The notes under the pieces were generated by a model. That model was given only the letters and a program-made list of their open reading frames with translations, was not told the origin of the DNA and did no database searches. From AC-32 sp036265535 (GTDB lineage: Bacteria > Actinomycetota > Thermoleophilia > Gaiellales > Gaiellaceae): a DNA stretch of 64,000 bases. Below, piece after piece: positions 50,961 to 58,977 of this stretch. The first letter of the stretch is position 1, and each line of letters opens with the position of its first letter. A program made the position numbers and the translations under genes. The stretch covers positions 21,784 to 85,783 of the forward strand of contig DATAOV010000040.1 in the NCBI GenBank assembly GCA_036265535.1, given 5' to 3'.

Positions 50961-51581
50961 CTAGGCCGGCAGCGGCGGAGCGCGAGGTCGCGCGCGGGCG
51001 AAGCACGGCGCGGGGGAGAGGCGGTGCCGAAGCGAGAGCCGGGGTAGCCGCGGCGTGGCGATTGCGATCCGGGGCCGGAGCAGCGCTCGCACCGTGGCCC
51101 GGATCCAGGCGTGGATGTGCTGGGCGGCCTCGGCCAGCGCCGCCGCGAGGAGCCCGAGCGCGCTCAACAGCGGGAGCGCATTCCGGTGTACCGGGCCAAA
51201 GAGGCACGAGAGCCCGTGGAAGCCGAGGCCGGCGCGCCAGTGGATGTACGACTCGAGCAGCGCGAACCCGAGCGAGCCTGCGACGGAGAGGGCAACGGCG
51301 CGAACCACCAGGCGGCACAGCCGAAGCCGCGGCAGCTCGCGCTCCGGTCGCAGGCGCTGGCGCTCGCGTACGCCCAGAGCAGCGAGCCAGACCGTCGCGA
51401 CGGACACGACTGCCGCGAGCGCGAGAGAGACGACGCTGACGACGACGAGGCTGGGCCCGCCTGCCGAGACCTCGAACCGCGTCGTCAACGGGCTCGGCGG
51501 CGCCAGGGCATAGGTCAGCCAGCGCGCGGCGAGCACGAGCAGCACGACCGGGCCGAGCCAGAGGAGACTGCGCGCTCTCAT
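50961..51581 (-). CDS. Membrane protein of copper operon, unknown
   Basis: A 206-residue protein with four to five hydrophobic segments (LLWLGPVVLLVLAARW; LVVVSVVSLALAAVVSVATVW; a middle helix; LPLLSALGLLAAALAEAA). Conserved-looking His and Trp residues occur in ESYIHWRAGLGFHGLSCLFGPVHRNALP and AAQHIHAW. The C-terminus is an Arg/Pro-rich tail. Its ATG at 51581 overlaps the lipoprotein stop. The His-rich loop between helices could bind copper. No family was recognised. Confidence 0.75.
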   Translation of the reverse strand: MRARSLLWLGPVVLLVLAARWLTYALAPPSPLTTRFEVSAGGPSLVVVSVVSLALAAVVSVATVWLAALGVRERQRLRPERELPRLRLCRLVVRAVALSVAGSLGFALLESYIHWRAGLGFHGLSCLFGPVHRNALPLLSALGLLAAALAEAAQHIHAWIRATVRALLRPRIAIATPRLPRLSLRHRLSPAPCFARARPRAPPLPA

Positions 51582-52414
51582 CGCACTCTCAGCGTAAACG
51601 GCGCGGTGATGATGCGGCCTGCGGTCTTGAACTGGAGGAAGAGTCGCCAGTTGCCTGCGATTGGCAGCAGCACGCCGACGCGGATATGGCCGGGCGCGGT
51701 CGGACGCCCGACGACCTTCGCTCCGCCGAGGACGCTCGTGCAGCCCGGCGTCGACGGGCCGCACACGTGGGTGTGGAAGTAGTCGAGCGAGCCCGCGCGG
51801 AAGAAGATCGCGTGCGCGAGCGCGCCGAACCACGGGGTGAACTGCGCCGGACGCCCCTGTGGGTCGGTGATCGTGGCCGTCAGGAACGCGGGCTCGATCG
51901 CATGCAGCCGTTTCGGCCCGGCGAGCGTGACCCGGTAGCCGTCCCTCGTCACGACCGAGTGAAACGGCGGCAGTGGGCGGGGGCGGTAGGCACCGGCGAC
52001 GCGCAGATCGTGGTGCAGCTGGAAGTTGCGCGTCTTCGCCGGATAGGCGTCCACGAGAACGTGGTACGGGCCCTGGGTGGGAAGGTCGACCGTTTCCTCG
52101 ATCCGGCCGTCGGCGCCGATCGGCGGATGCCGATGGATGATCACACCGAGATCGCGGCGCACCACGATCAGGTGCACCCCGGTGTGCGGGCCCGGTCCCC
52201 GCCGGTAGGCCGTCAACGGTGCACCGGACGGCTGTCTGATCGTGAACGCGATGCGCGCCGGTCCCGGCCCGGCCAGGCGGAGCGGTTCGAAGCCGGCGAG
52301 CTCGAAGGTCCGGGCGGGCGCGATCGTCGGCACGTCTGGCCTCGAAGAGGACGAGCAGCCGGTGACGGCGACCGCGGCGGCGCAGGCGAGCAGAGCCAGG
52401 CGAAACCGGGCCAT
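51578..52414 (-). CDS. Exported lipoprotein of copper operon
   Basis: A 278-residue lipoprotein with lipobox VTGC (Cys20) after a short signal sequence. The mature part is mostly beta: a domain with HTGVHLIVVRRDLGVIIHRHPPIG near residue 80, DAYPAKTRNFQLHHDLRV, and a C-terminal domain with ALAHAIFFRAGSLDYFHTHVCGP. The many His and Met-poor pattern suggest metal binding (HRHPP, FHTHVCG). It resembles proteins annotated as heavy-metal-binding or copper-delivery in actinobacteria. It is the first gene of the minus-strand copper operon. Confidence 0.8.
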   Translation of the reverse strand: MARFRLALLACAAAVAVTGCSSSSRPDVPTIAPARTFELAGFEPLRLAGPGPARIAFTIRQPSGAPLTAYRRGPGPHTGVHLIVVRRDLGVIIHRHPPIGADGRIEETVDLPTQGPYHVLVDAYPAKTRNFQLHHDLRVAGAYRPRPLPPFHSVVTRDGYRVTLAGPKRLHAIEPAFLTATITDPQGRPAQFTPWFGALAHAIFFRAGSLDYFHTHVCGPSTPGCTSVLGGAKVVGRPTAPGHIRVGVLLPIAGNWRLFLQFKTAGRIITAPFTLRVR

Positions 52415-52467
52415 CTGCAGGCAGGATCACGATCCGGCGGAGGCCGTGTCAAACCGGAAGCGTCCGT

Positions 52468-52473
52468 TAACCT
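52468..52473 (+). promoter_or_regulatory. -10 TAACCT, leaderless ctaG gene
   Basis: TAACCT is 9 bases before GTG 52483, in the divergent region with the lipoprotein gene. Confidence 0.5.
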
Positions 52474-52482
52474 GACCGCGCC

Positions 52483-53325
52483 GTGCCGGTCGCGCACCTG
52501 TCCTCGTCCTGGGAAGCTCCGCCGGTCGTCCTGATCGGCGCCGCGGTGGCCCTCGGCCTCTTCGCCCAGGCGTTCCTCCGCCTTCGGAGGCGACGGTCCG
52601 AGCACGCGTCCTGGGCGCGTGCGCTGCTCTTCGCGGCCGGCCTGGCATTTGTGGTCGTGCCGCTCGTCTCGCCGCTCGACCATGTCGGCGACGAGCAGCT
52701 GCTCTCGGCGCACATGCTGCAGCACGTCCTGATCGGAGACGCGGGGCCGGCGTTGCTCGTGGTCGCCGTGCGTGGGCCGCTCCTGTTCTTCCTCCTCCCG
52801 CCCCTGCTGCTCCGGCCGCTCGCCGGCTTCAAGCCGCTGCGCAGCTTCCTCTCGGTGCTGCTGATCCCGCTCGTCACCCTCGGAATCTGGGCGGTCGCGG
52901 TGGTGGCGTGGCACGTGCCGTCGGCCTACGACTACGCGGCTGCGCATCCGTTCGTGCACGACCTCGAGCACCTGAGTTTCGTCGTCGCGGGGCTCCTCGC
53001 CTGGACACAGCTCGTCGACCCGGCCCGGCACGGGCGCCTGCGCCGGCCGCAGCGGGTCTTCTTCGCGCTGGCGATGCTCGTTCTCGCCCAGCCGCTCGTC
53101 GACGCCCTGCTCTTCACCTCGAGCCCGGCGTACCCGCGCTACGCGCAGGTGGTCGACCGGCCGTTTGGGATCTCGGCGGTCACCGACCAGCGGCTCGCGG
53201 GCGTCGTGATGATGGTCGAGCAGCTGCTCGCGCTCGGGATCTGCGTCGCGTTCCTCCTGTGGCCATACCTGAAGGAGCGACGCGGCAGCCTCCGCGGGCC
53301 GGCGCTCCCGCACGGGTCACGGTGA
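52483..53325 (+). CDS. Cytochrome c oxidase assembly factor CtaG-like (1)
   Basis: A 280-residue protein of the caa3-type CtaG family with about seven helices. Histidines that may carry copper are in HMLQHVLIGD, AWHVPSAYDYA and VHDLEHLSF, and a second set follows near RYAQVVDRPFG. CtaG helps insert copper into terminal oxidase. A second CtaG follows with a 4-base overlap (GTGA). Length is normal. Confidence 0.9.
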   Translation: MPVAHLSSSWEAPPVVLIGAAVALGLFAQAFLRLRRRRSEHASWARALLFAAGLAFVVVPLVSPLDHVGDEQLLSAHMLQHVLIGDAGPALLVVAVRGPLLFFLLPPLLLRPLAGFKPLRSFLSVLLIPLVTLGIWAVAVVAWHVPSAYDYAAAHPFVHDLEHLSFVVAGLLAWTQLVDPARHGRLRRPQRVFFALAMLVLAQPLVDALLFTSSPAYPRYAQVVDRPFGISAVTDQRLAGVVMMVEQLLALGICVAFLLWPYLKERRGSLRGPALPHGSR

Positions 53326-54095
53326 ACGCGCCGTCTGCGTCTTCTTTCAGCTTCGAGCCGCTCTTCCTCGTGCTCTCGGCGGCGGCGGTCTACGGGTACG
53401 TGCGGCTGGGGAAGACGGTCGAGCGGCCGAGTGCCTGGCGCGCCACGCTCTTCGGTCTCGGCATCGCGCTGATCGCGATCTCGCTCAACTCGCCGCTGGA
53501 GACGATCGCGATCCACTACCTGCTCGTCATCCACCTGCTGCAGAACGTGATGGTCGCCGACTGGGCGCCGCCGTTGCTCGTGCTCGGGCTCACGCCCGCA
53601 ATGCGCTCGGCGGTCGCCGCTCGAGGCGGCCGCGCCCTCGCCTTCGCGACGCGTCCGCGAGTCGCGCTGCCCTTCTGGCTCGCGGTCTGGTACGGCGTCC
53701 ACCTCCCGGGCTTCTACGACTTCGCGCTCCGGCACCCGTTGCTCCTGAATCTCGAGCACGGGCTGCTGATCCTCGCCGGGCTCGTCTTCTGGTGGCCCGT
53801 CTTCTCGACGGAGCCGCAGCGGCTCTCGACCGCCGTCCGGCTCGTCTACCTCGGGGCCGCCTACGCCGGCTCGGCCTTCCTCTCCCTCGCGCTCATCTTC
53901 TCCGCGAGCGCCTTCTACAGCTTCTACGAGGAGGCGCCGCGGCTGTGGGGCCTTTCCGCGGAGAAGGACCAGAACCTGGGCGGGATCCTGATGAACGCGG
54001 AGCAGATGATCGTCTTCTTCGCCGCGCTCTCCTACTTCCTGCTGCGGCTGCTCTCCGAGGAGGAGGAGTCGCAGCGCGCCCTCGAGCGCCCTTGA
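53322..54095 (+). CDS. Cytochrome c oxidase assembly factor CtaG-like (2)
   Basis: A 257-residue second CtaG paralogue with six to seven helices: IHLLQNVMVADWAPPLLVLGLTP, WYGVHLPGFYDFALRHPLLLNLEHGLLI, and the C-terminal LNAEQM-like NAEQMIVFFAALSYF. In helix pair one the second His of the HxxxxH pattern is Asn (HLLQN), unlike in the first copy (HMLQH), so the metal site differs. GTG 53322 overlaps the first copy. Confidence 0.88.
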   Translation: MNAPSASSFSFEPLFLVLSAAAVYGYVRLGKTVERPSAWRATLFGLGIALIAISLNSPLETIAIHYLLVIHLLQNVMVADWAPPLLVLGLTPAMRSAVAARGGRALAFATRPRVALPFWLAVWYGVHLPGFYDFALRHPLLLNLEHGLLILAGLVFWWPVFSTEPQRLSTAVRLVYLGAAYAGSAFLSLALIFSASAFYSFYEEAPRLWGLSAEKDQNLGGILMNAEQMIVFFAALSYFLLRLLSEEEESQRALERP

Positions 54096-54790
54096 GACGA
54101 GCGCTGCTCATCGCGGCCGTCGCCGCCCTTCTGGCCGTCCCCGCGGGGCAGGCGAACGGCGACCCCGCCAGCGACGTCCTGATCACGCAGCAGGTCTTCA
54201 TCCCCTTCGAGGCGCCGATCTCGACCTCGGCGAAGGACGAGCTGATCAAGACCGTCGCCGCCGCCAACGAGCGCGGCTACAAGATCCGCGTGGCCGTGAT
54301 CGCGTTCACCGGAGACCTCGGCACCGCCGTCAGCCTCTGGCGCCACCCGCAGAGCTACTCGAAGTTCCTCGGCAGTGAGCTCGCCTTCGTCTACTCGAAC
54401 CGGCTCCTGATCTCCATGCCGTCCGGATTCGGGTTCTACCGCGGACGCAGGCCGGTAGCCAAGGAGCAGGCCGTTCTGGTGAAGATCCCGCCGGGCAAGA
54501 CGCCGACGGAGCTGACCGAGTCGACCACGAGGGCCGTGCGCGCGCTGGCCGCGGCCGACGGCGTCGTCTTGCCGAAGATCTCGAGTGGAGGCGGCCGCGA
54601 TTGGCGCGACCGGGCGATCATCGCCGCGGTAGCCCTGCTCGGTCTGCTCGTGCTCTTCGTTCCCGCGCGATGGTTCAGGAGAGGCCGAGGTGGCGGGCGA
54701 TCACCATCCGCTGGACCTCGTTCGTCCCCTCGCCGATCTCGAGGATCTTCTGGTCCCGATACAGGCGAGCGATCGCAGACTCCTCCATGA
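54092..54790 (+). CDS. Exported protein with C-terminal anchor, unknown
   Basis: A 232-residue protein: a signal peptide (LLIAAVAALLAVPAGQANG), an extracytoplasmic alpha/beta domain (FEAPISTSAKDELIKTVAAANERGYKIRVAVIAF, SELAFVYSNRLLISMPSGFGFYRG), one transmembrane helix near 185-200, and a basic Ser/Pro tail. The fold may resemble TPM-type domains, but this is a guess. The TTG start overlaps the ctaG stop by 4 bases. Its last 116 bases overlap the acyl-CoA dehydrogenase gene on the other strand, and no earlier stop exists in frame. Confidence 0.78.
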   Translation: MRRALLIAAVAALLAVPAGQANGDPASDVLITQQVFIPFEAPISTSAKDELIKTVAAANERGYKIRVAVIAFTGDLGTAVSLWRHPQSYSKFLGSELAFVYSNRLLISMPSGFGFYRGRRPVAKEQAVLVKIPPGKTPTELTESTTRAVRALAAADGVVLPKISSGGGRDWRDRAIIAAVALLGLLVLFVPARWFRRGRGGGRSPSAGPRSSPRRSRGSSGPDTGERSQTPP

Positions 54791-55811
54791 ACCCATAGCC
54801 CCCGTGGATCTGCAGCGCCGCGTTCGCGACGCGGTGCGAGAGCTCGCCGGTGTAGAGCTTGGCCATCGCGGCCTCCTTGGCGAAGTCGCGTCCCTGATCC
54901 TTGAGCCACGCCGCCTTGTAGGTCAGGGCGCGGCCGGCCTCGATCTCGACGGCCATATCGGCGAGGGCGAACTGCACGGCCTGGAACTGCGCGATCGGCT
55001 TGCCGAACTGCTCCCGCTCCCTGGCGTAGGCGACGGCGAGGTCGTAGGCACCCTGGGCCAGGCCGACGCCCATCGCCGCGACCGAGATCCGCCCGCCGTC
55101 GAGGATCTCCAGGAACTGGCGGAAGCCGTTTCCGCGTTCGCCGAGCAGGTTCTCTTCCGGGACGGAGACGTCCTCGAACGAGAGCTCGCGGGTATCCGAT
55201 GCGCGCCAGCCGAGCTTGTCCATGGCCGCCGAGATCTCGTAGCCCGAGGTGCCGTTCGGGACGATCAGGTTCGAGATCTCGTCGGGGCCCGTGCGCGCGG
55301 TGATCGTGACGCAGGCGGTGATGTCGGTGCCAGCGTTCGTGATGAAGATCTTCGAGCCGTTCACGACCCACTGCCCGTTCCGCAGCTCGGCCGTGGTGCG
55401 TGCGTTGGCCGCGTCGGAGCCCGCCTCGGGCTCGGTCAGCCCGAAGGCGGCGAGCTTCTTGCCCGACGTGAGCTCGGGAAGCCATTGCTGCCTCTGCTCC
55501 TCGGTTCCGTAGAGGAAGATCGGCATCGTCCCGAGCGAGATGTGGGCGGCCATCGTGATTGCCACCGACGAGTCGATTCGCGTCAGCTCCTCGACGGCGA
55601 TCGCGTACGAGAGCGTGTCGGCGCCGGCGCCGCCGTACTCCTCCGGGAAGGGCATGCCCATCAGGCCGAGCTCGGCGAGCTCGGCGACCAGCTCGTACGG
55701 AAAGCGGTGCTCACGGTCGAGCTCGGCGGCGACCGGCCCGACCCGCTGCTCCGCGAACTCGCGGACGGTCGACCGGACGAGCTCGTGCTCGGGCGAGAGG
55801 TCGAAGTTCAC
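54675..55811 (-). CDS. Acyl-CoA dehydrogenase
   Basis: A 378-residue flavoprotein: FDLSPEHELVRSTVREFA, FPEEYGGAGADTLSYAIAVEE, LAAFGLTEPEAGSDAANARTTA (FAD and substrate binding), FITNAGTDITACVTITART, QFGKPIAQFQAVQFALADM, ALQIHGGYGFMEE, and the catalytic region ILEIGEGTNEVQRMVIARHLG. It introduces the 2,3 double bond in fatty-acid or branched-chain acyl-CoA oxidation. It is downstream of pepA on the same strand with a 4-base overlap. Confidence 0.94.
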   Translation of the reverse strand: MNFDLSPEHELVRSTVREFAEQRVGPVAAELDREHRFPYELVAELAELGLMGMPFPEEYGGAGADTLSYAIAVEELTRIDSSVAITMAAHISLGTMPIFLYGTEEQRQQWLPELTSGKKLAAFGLTEPEAGSDAANARTTAELRNGQWVVNGSKIFITNAGTDITACVTITARTGPDEISNLIVPNGTSGYEISAAMDKLGWRASDTRELSFEDVSVPEENLLGERGNGFRQFLEILDGGRISVAAMGVGLAQGAYDLAVAYAREREQFGKPIAQFQAVQFALADMAVEIEAGRALTYKAAWLKDQGRDFAKEAAMAKLYTGELSHRVANAALQIHGGYGFMEESAIARLYRDQKILEIGEGTNEVQRMVIARHLGLS

Positions 55812-57304
55812 TCGGCCGAGAGGCGGGAGGCAAGCTCGACGATCAGCCGCACTCCGTAGCCGGTGCCGCCGCGCTGGGTGAGGTAGTCGCCGCGGGAGCG
55901 CTCGAAGAAGGCGGGGCCGGCGATGTCGGCGTGAGCCCAGAGGCCCTCGCCGGCGAACTCCTGCAGGAACTCCGCCGCGAGCACCGCGCCGGCCTGGCGC
56001 AGGTCGGAGGAGTTCTTCAGGTCGGCGAAGACCGAATCGACGTAGCGGCGGTAGCGCGGGTGCATCGGGAACGGCCAGGCGTGGTCGCCGCTCGCTTCAC
56101 CTGCGGCCACGATCTCGTCCCGCCAGTCGTCCTCGTTGGCGAAGACACCGGCGTAGAGATCGCCGAGCGCGACCTCCATCGCGCCCGTGAGCGTGGCCAG
56201 GTCGAGGATGTGCGTTGCGCCGTGCTCACGCGCGTACCAGAGCGCGTCGGCGAGCACGAGCCGGCCCTCGGCATCGGTGTTCGTGACCTCGATCGTCTTG
56301 CCGTTCGCGGCCGTGAGGATGTCCCCGGGTCGGTAGGCGTGGCCCCCCGGCATGTTCTCGCAGGCCGCAGCGACCGTCAGCACGCGGATCGGCAGCCCGA
56401 GGTCGGCGATCGCGCCGGTCGCCTCGATCACGGCCGCGCCGCCTGCCATGTCGCCCTTCATGTCCTCCATGTGGAGCGCCGGCTTGAGCGAGATGCCGCC
56501 GGTGTCGAACGTGATCGCCTTGCCGACGAGGCCGAGAACGAGGTCGGACTTGGCCGGGCTCGGCGGCTCGTAACGCATCACGACGAGGCGCGGCGGATTG
56601 TGGCTCGCCTTGGCGACGGCGGCGAAGGCGCCCATTCCCTGCTCGCGGATCTCGTCGGGGCCGAGCGCCTCGACCTCGAGATGCTGCTGCTCCGAGGCGA
56701 TCTCTGCTGCACGAGCTGCCAGGCGCTCGGGCGTCGCCTCGTTCGGTGGGCTGTTGACGAGGTCGCGCGCGCGGTTCGTCCACTCCGAGATCCGGAGCGC
56801 GCGCTCGGCGGACTCGGCGACCCCATCGGCTTCGGAGCAGAGCACGAGCGTCTCCAGCTTCGAGGCGTGCTCCTCGTCGTGCTTCCAGCGCGCAGGGTCG
56901 TAGGCGCCGAGGAGCGTGCCCTCGACCAAGGCGCGCGCCTGCTCCGCAGGCGGAACCGGCAGCGACTCGTCGATCACCCAGGCGATGCTGGACGCGAACT
57001 CGCGGCACTGGCGGGCGACGCCGGCTGCGGCGGTGCGCAGGGCGTCGGCGTCCGCGCCCTCGGCCGTGCCGATCCCGGCCGCCGCGACCCGGCGGGAGTT
57101 CACCTTGTCGCTGACGTGGACGAGGCGTGTGTGCCCGAGCTCGGTGCGCAGCTCCCCGTCGGAGGCGAGTCTTGCGAGGAGCCCGTCGAGGCTCGAATCG
57201 AGCGAAGCCGCCGCGCCGGTCAGACCGTTCTGCCCCGTAAGCGGGACCGCGAGAACGTCCGCGTCCGCCTGCTCGGGCGATACCCCCTTGGTCTCGACTC
57301 GCAT
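55808..57304 (-). CDS. pepA: Leucyl aminopeptidase, M17 family
   Basis: A 498-residue M17 aminopeptidase. It has an N-terminal macro-like domain and a C-terminal catalytic domain with VGKAITFDTGGISLKPALHMEDMKGDMAGG, the two-zinc motif NTDAEGRLVLADALWYA, and the end GTGYGVRLIVELASRL. It releases N-terminal residues from peptides. ATG 57304 follows TAGCAT at leaderless spacing. It is translationally coupled to the acyl-CoA dehydrogenase. Confidence 0.95.
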   Translation of the reverse strand: MRVETKGVSPEQADADVLAVPLTGQNGLTGAAASLDSSLDGLLARLASDGELRTELGHTRLVHVSDKVNSRRVAAAGIGTAEGADADALRTAAAGVARQCREFASSIAWVIDESLPVPPAEQARALVEGTLLGAYDPARWKHDEEHASKLETLVLCSEADGVAESAERALRISEWTNRARDLVNSPPNEATPERLAARAAEIASEQQHLEVEALGPDEIREQGMGAFAAVAKASHNPPRLVVMRYEPPSPAKSDLVLGLVGKAITFDTGGISLKPALHMEDMKGDMAGGAAVIEATGAIADLGLPIRVLTVAAACENMPGGHAYRPGDILTAANGKTIEVTNTDAEGRLVLADALWYAREHGATHILDLATLTGAMEVALGDLYAGVFANEDDWRDEIVAAGEASGDHAWPFPMHPRYRRYVDSVFADLKNSSDLRQAGAVLAAEFLQEFAGEGLWAHADIAGPAFFERSRGDYLTQRGGTGYGVRLIVELASRLSAE

Positions 57305-57313
57305 CGGGGCGCG

Positions 57314-57319
57314 ATGCTA
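57314..57319 (-). promoter_or_regulatory. -10 TAGCAT, leaderless pepA
   Basis: On the minus strand TAGCAT is 9 bases before ATG 57304. Confidence 0.5.
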
Positions 57320-57333
57320 GCCGACCTCCGGCG

Positions 57334-57339
57334 TAGCCT
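57334..57339 (+). promoter_or_regulatory. -10 TAGCCT, leaderless 98-aa gene
   Basis: TAGCCT is 8 bases before ATG 57348, back to back with the pepA promoter. Confidence 0.45.
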
Positions 57340-57347
57340 GCGGGCGC

Positions 57348-57644
57348 ATGAGAGGTCTTGACCTCCGCCGCATTCGCGCCGATAACGTGAATGTGGCACG
57401 CGGCAGGCCTCTGCGGCATCTGCGTCCAGCACGGTTTCGGCGAAGCCGGACCCGTGCCGACGTGGAGGACTTGACCCTGCAGATCGCAGGGCTCGTCGCC
57501 GAGCGCCAGGAGTTGCGGGCGTGCGGCGCGAGCATCGCGTCGCTCGAGCGGAATCGGTTGCAGATCGCCCGGGCACAGTGGGAGCTCGGGCACGCCCTGA
57601 TCGAGCGTCACCTCCCGCAGCCGGCCACTCGCAGCGCTGCCTGA
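57348..57644 (+). CDS. Small helical protein, unknown
   Basis: A 98-residue basic protein. The first 35 residues are Arg-rich and look disordered. The rest is a helical unit (VEDLTLQIAGLVAERQELRACGAS, LERNRLQIARAQWELGHALIERHLP) that may form a coiled-coil hairpin. It has its own TAGCCT hexamer at leaderless spacing. It meets the minus-strand FAD oxidoreductase tail to tail. I do not recognise a named family. Confidence 0.65.
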   Translation: MRGLDLRRIRADNVNVARGRPLRHLRPARFRRSRTRADVEDLTLQIAGLVAERQELRACGASIASLERNRLQIARAQWELGHALIERHLPQPATRSAA

Positions 57645-57646
57645 CG

Positions 57647-58855
57647 CTAGGGCGGCGACCCGGGGCTGCGCTGCTCGGAGCTCAGCTCGACCTCGATCGG
57701 CACCGCGCCGCGTCTGTGCCGCTCTTCGAGCGACTCGGAGAGACCGAGCTGCTCGGCGAGGAACGGAGCAAGGTGTCGTCCGACGATCTTCGCGGGAGGC
57801 CACCAGAGCGGCTCGGTGTCGACCAGCGATCTACCGGCCTCGGCGTCGCCTCGCAGGAAGCGGGGCTCCATTCCTGTGAGCAGCAGTCCCCGCAGGACCG
57901 GCCGGAACGGCGCTGGCTCGATCGGGGCTCCCGCCCGAGCCGCCATCGCCTCGGCGGCCGCGTTCGCCTGTTGTGCCGCGATGCCGCCCTGCTTGACCGG
58001 GAACGAGGTGAGGTCTCCCGCTGCGTAGAGGTCGTCCTCACGCGTGACGGCGCCATGCTCGTCCACCTCGACGAACCCGTGCATGTCCTGGTGAACTCCG
58101 CGCAACGGGGGCCCTTCCAGCCAGGGCAACGCGACGACGCGGTCGGCGTCGACTCCGCCTGGAGGATCCAGCTCCAGGCCTCCGCCGAGGAAGGTGAGGG
58201 GCGTCGTCTCCAACCGCAGCTCGATGCCGCGTGCTTCGAGCAGTTCCGCCACCACCTCGCCGATCGAAGGGCCGAAGATTTCCAGCGGGCTCACTTCCGG
58301 CGTGACGAGGGTCACTTTGACGCCGGTTGTCCCGTGGTCGACCAGGTAGGCGCGCGTCAGGAGCGCGAGCTCGTATAGCGGCATCGGCCAGCTCGCTCCC
58401 GGGGGCAGTGCGAAGACGATGCTCTGGATTTCTCCGTGGACGGCGTCTTCCAGCACGCGGGCAAGCGCCGCGTCCTCCTTGGGCCCGGTGAAGGTGAGCG
58501 CACCGGGCACGGCCTCGAACGGGTGGGCACCGAGAGCGAGGAGCAAGAGGTCGTACGGGAGCCGGCCGCCGCCCTCCGTGGTCACCAGGTGCAGATCGGG
58601 ATCCACCTCGGTGACGAGACCGCGACGGAGCGTCGCTCCGGTCGCTTCTGTCAGCCGCTGGAGCGGGAAGCTCCGAACCTCGCCGACCCGAAAGGGCTCG
58701 GCGACCGCGAGCGGTCGGTAGACGAACTCCGTCTCGGGCGCGATGAGCTCGACCGTGACGCGGTCGGCAGCCAGCGCGTGGAGCGTGAGTGCCGCCTCGA
58801 GTGCTGCGACTCCGCCGCCGGCTAGCAAGACCCGGGTGCGTTCGTGGGAAGCCAT
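57647..58855 (-). CDS. FAD/NAD(P) oxidoreductase, SQR-like without cysteines
   Basis: A 402-residue protein of the pyridine nucleotide-disulfide/NDH-2 fold: VLLAGGGVAALEAALTLHAL at the start, FVYRPLAVAEPFRVGEVRSFPL, LPYDLLLLALGAHPFEAVPG, and DDLYAAGDLTSFPVKQGGIAAQQA near 310. The layout is that of sulfide:quinone oxidoreductases. From the ATG at 58855 it contains no cysteine at all, so it cannot use the usual Cys-based sulfide chemistry. It is more likely an NADH:quinone or unknown reductase. A longer frame to 58897 is possible. Confidence 0.85.
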   Translation of the reverse strand: MASHERTRVLLAGGGVAALEAALTLHALAADRVTVELIAPETEFVYRPLAVAEPFRVGEVRSFPLQRLTEATGATLRRGLVTEVDPDLHLVTTEGGGRLPYDLLLLALGAHPFEAVPGALTFTGPKEDAALARVLEDAVHGEIQSIVFALPPGASWPMPLYELALLTRAYLVDHGTTGVKVTLVTPEVSPLEIFGPSIGEVVAELLEARGIELRLETTPLTFLGGGLELDPPGGVDADRVVALPWLEGPPLRGVHQDMHGFVEVDEHGAVTREDDLYAAGDLTSFPVKQGGIAAQQANAAAEAMAARAGAPIEPAPFRPVLRGLLLTGMEPRFLRGDAEAGRSLVDTEPLWWPPAKIVGRHLAPFLAEQLGLSESLEERHRRGAVPIEVELSSEQRSPGSPP

Positions 58856-58964
58856 CGTGATCGGGTTCAGTTTGTGCAACGTATGGCACACGGCCATCGG
58901 CGCACGCCCTGATGCGAATGCGGGTTTCCCGCACGTTCGGCCCGGCGGAGGCAGGCGCCGCCGC

Positions 58965-58970
58965 TAGGCT
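58965..58970 (+). promoter_or_regulatory. -10 TAGGCT, leaderless MFS gene
   Basis: TAGGCT is 7 bases before GTG 58978. Confidence 0.5.
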
Positions 58971-58977
58971 CGGACTC

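Noticed and set aside
57647..58855. Sulfide:quinone oxidoreductase name
   Set aside because: The protein lacks every cysteine required for the reaction.
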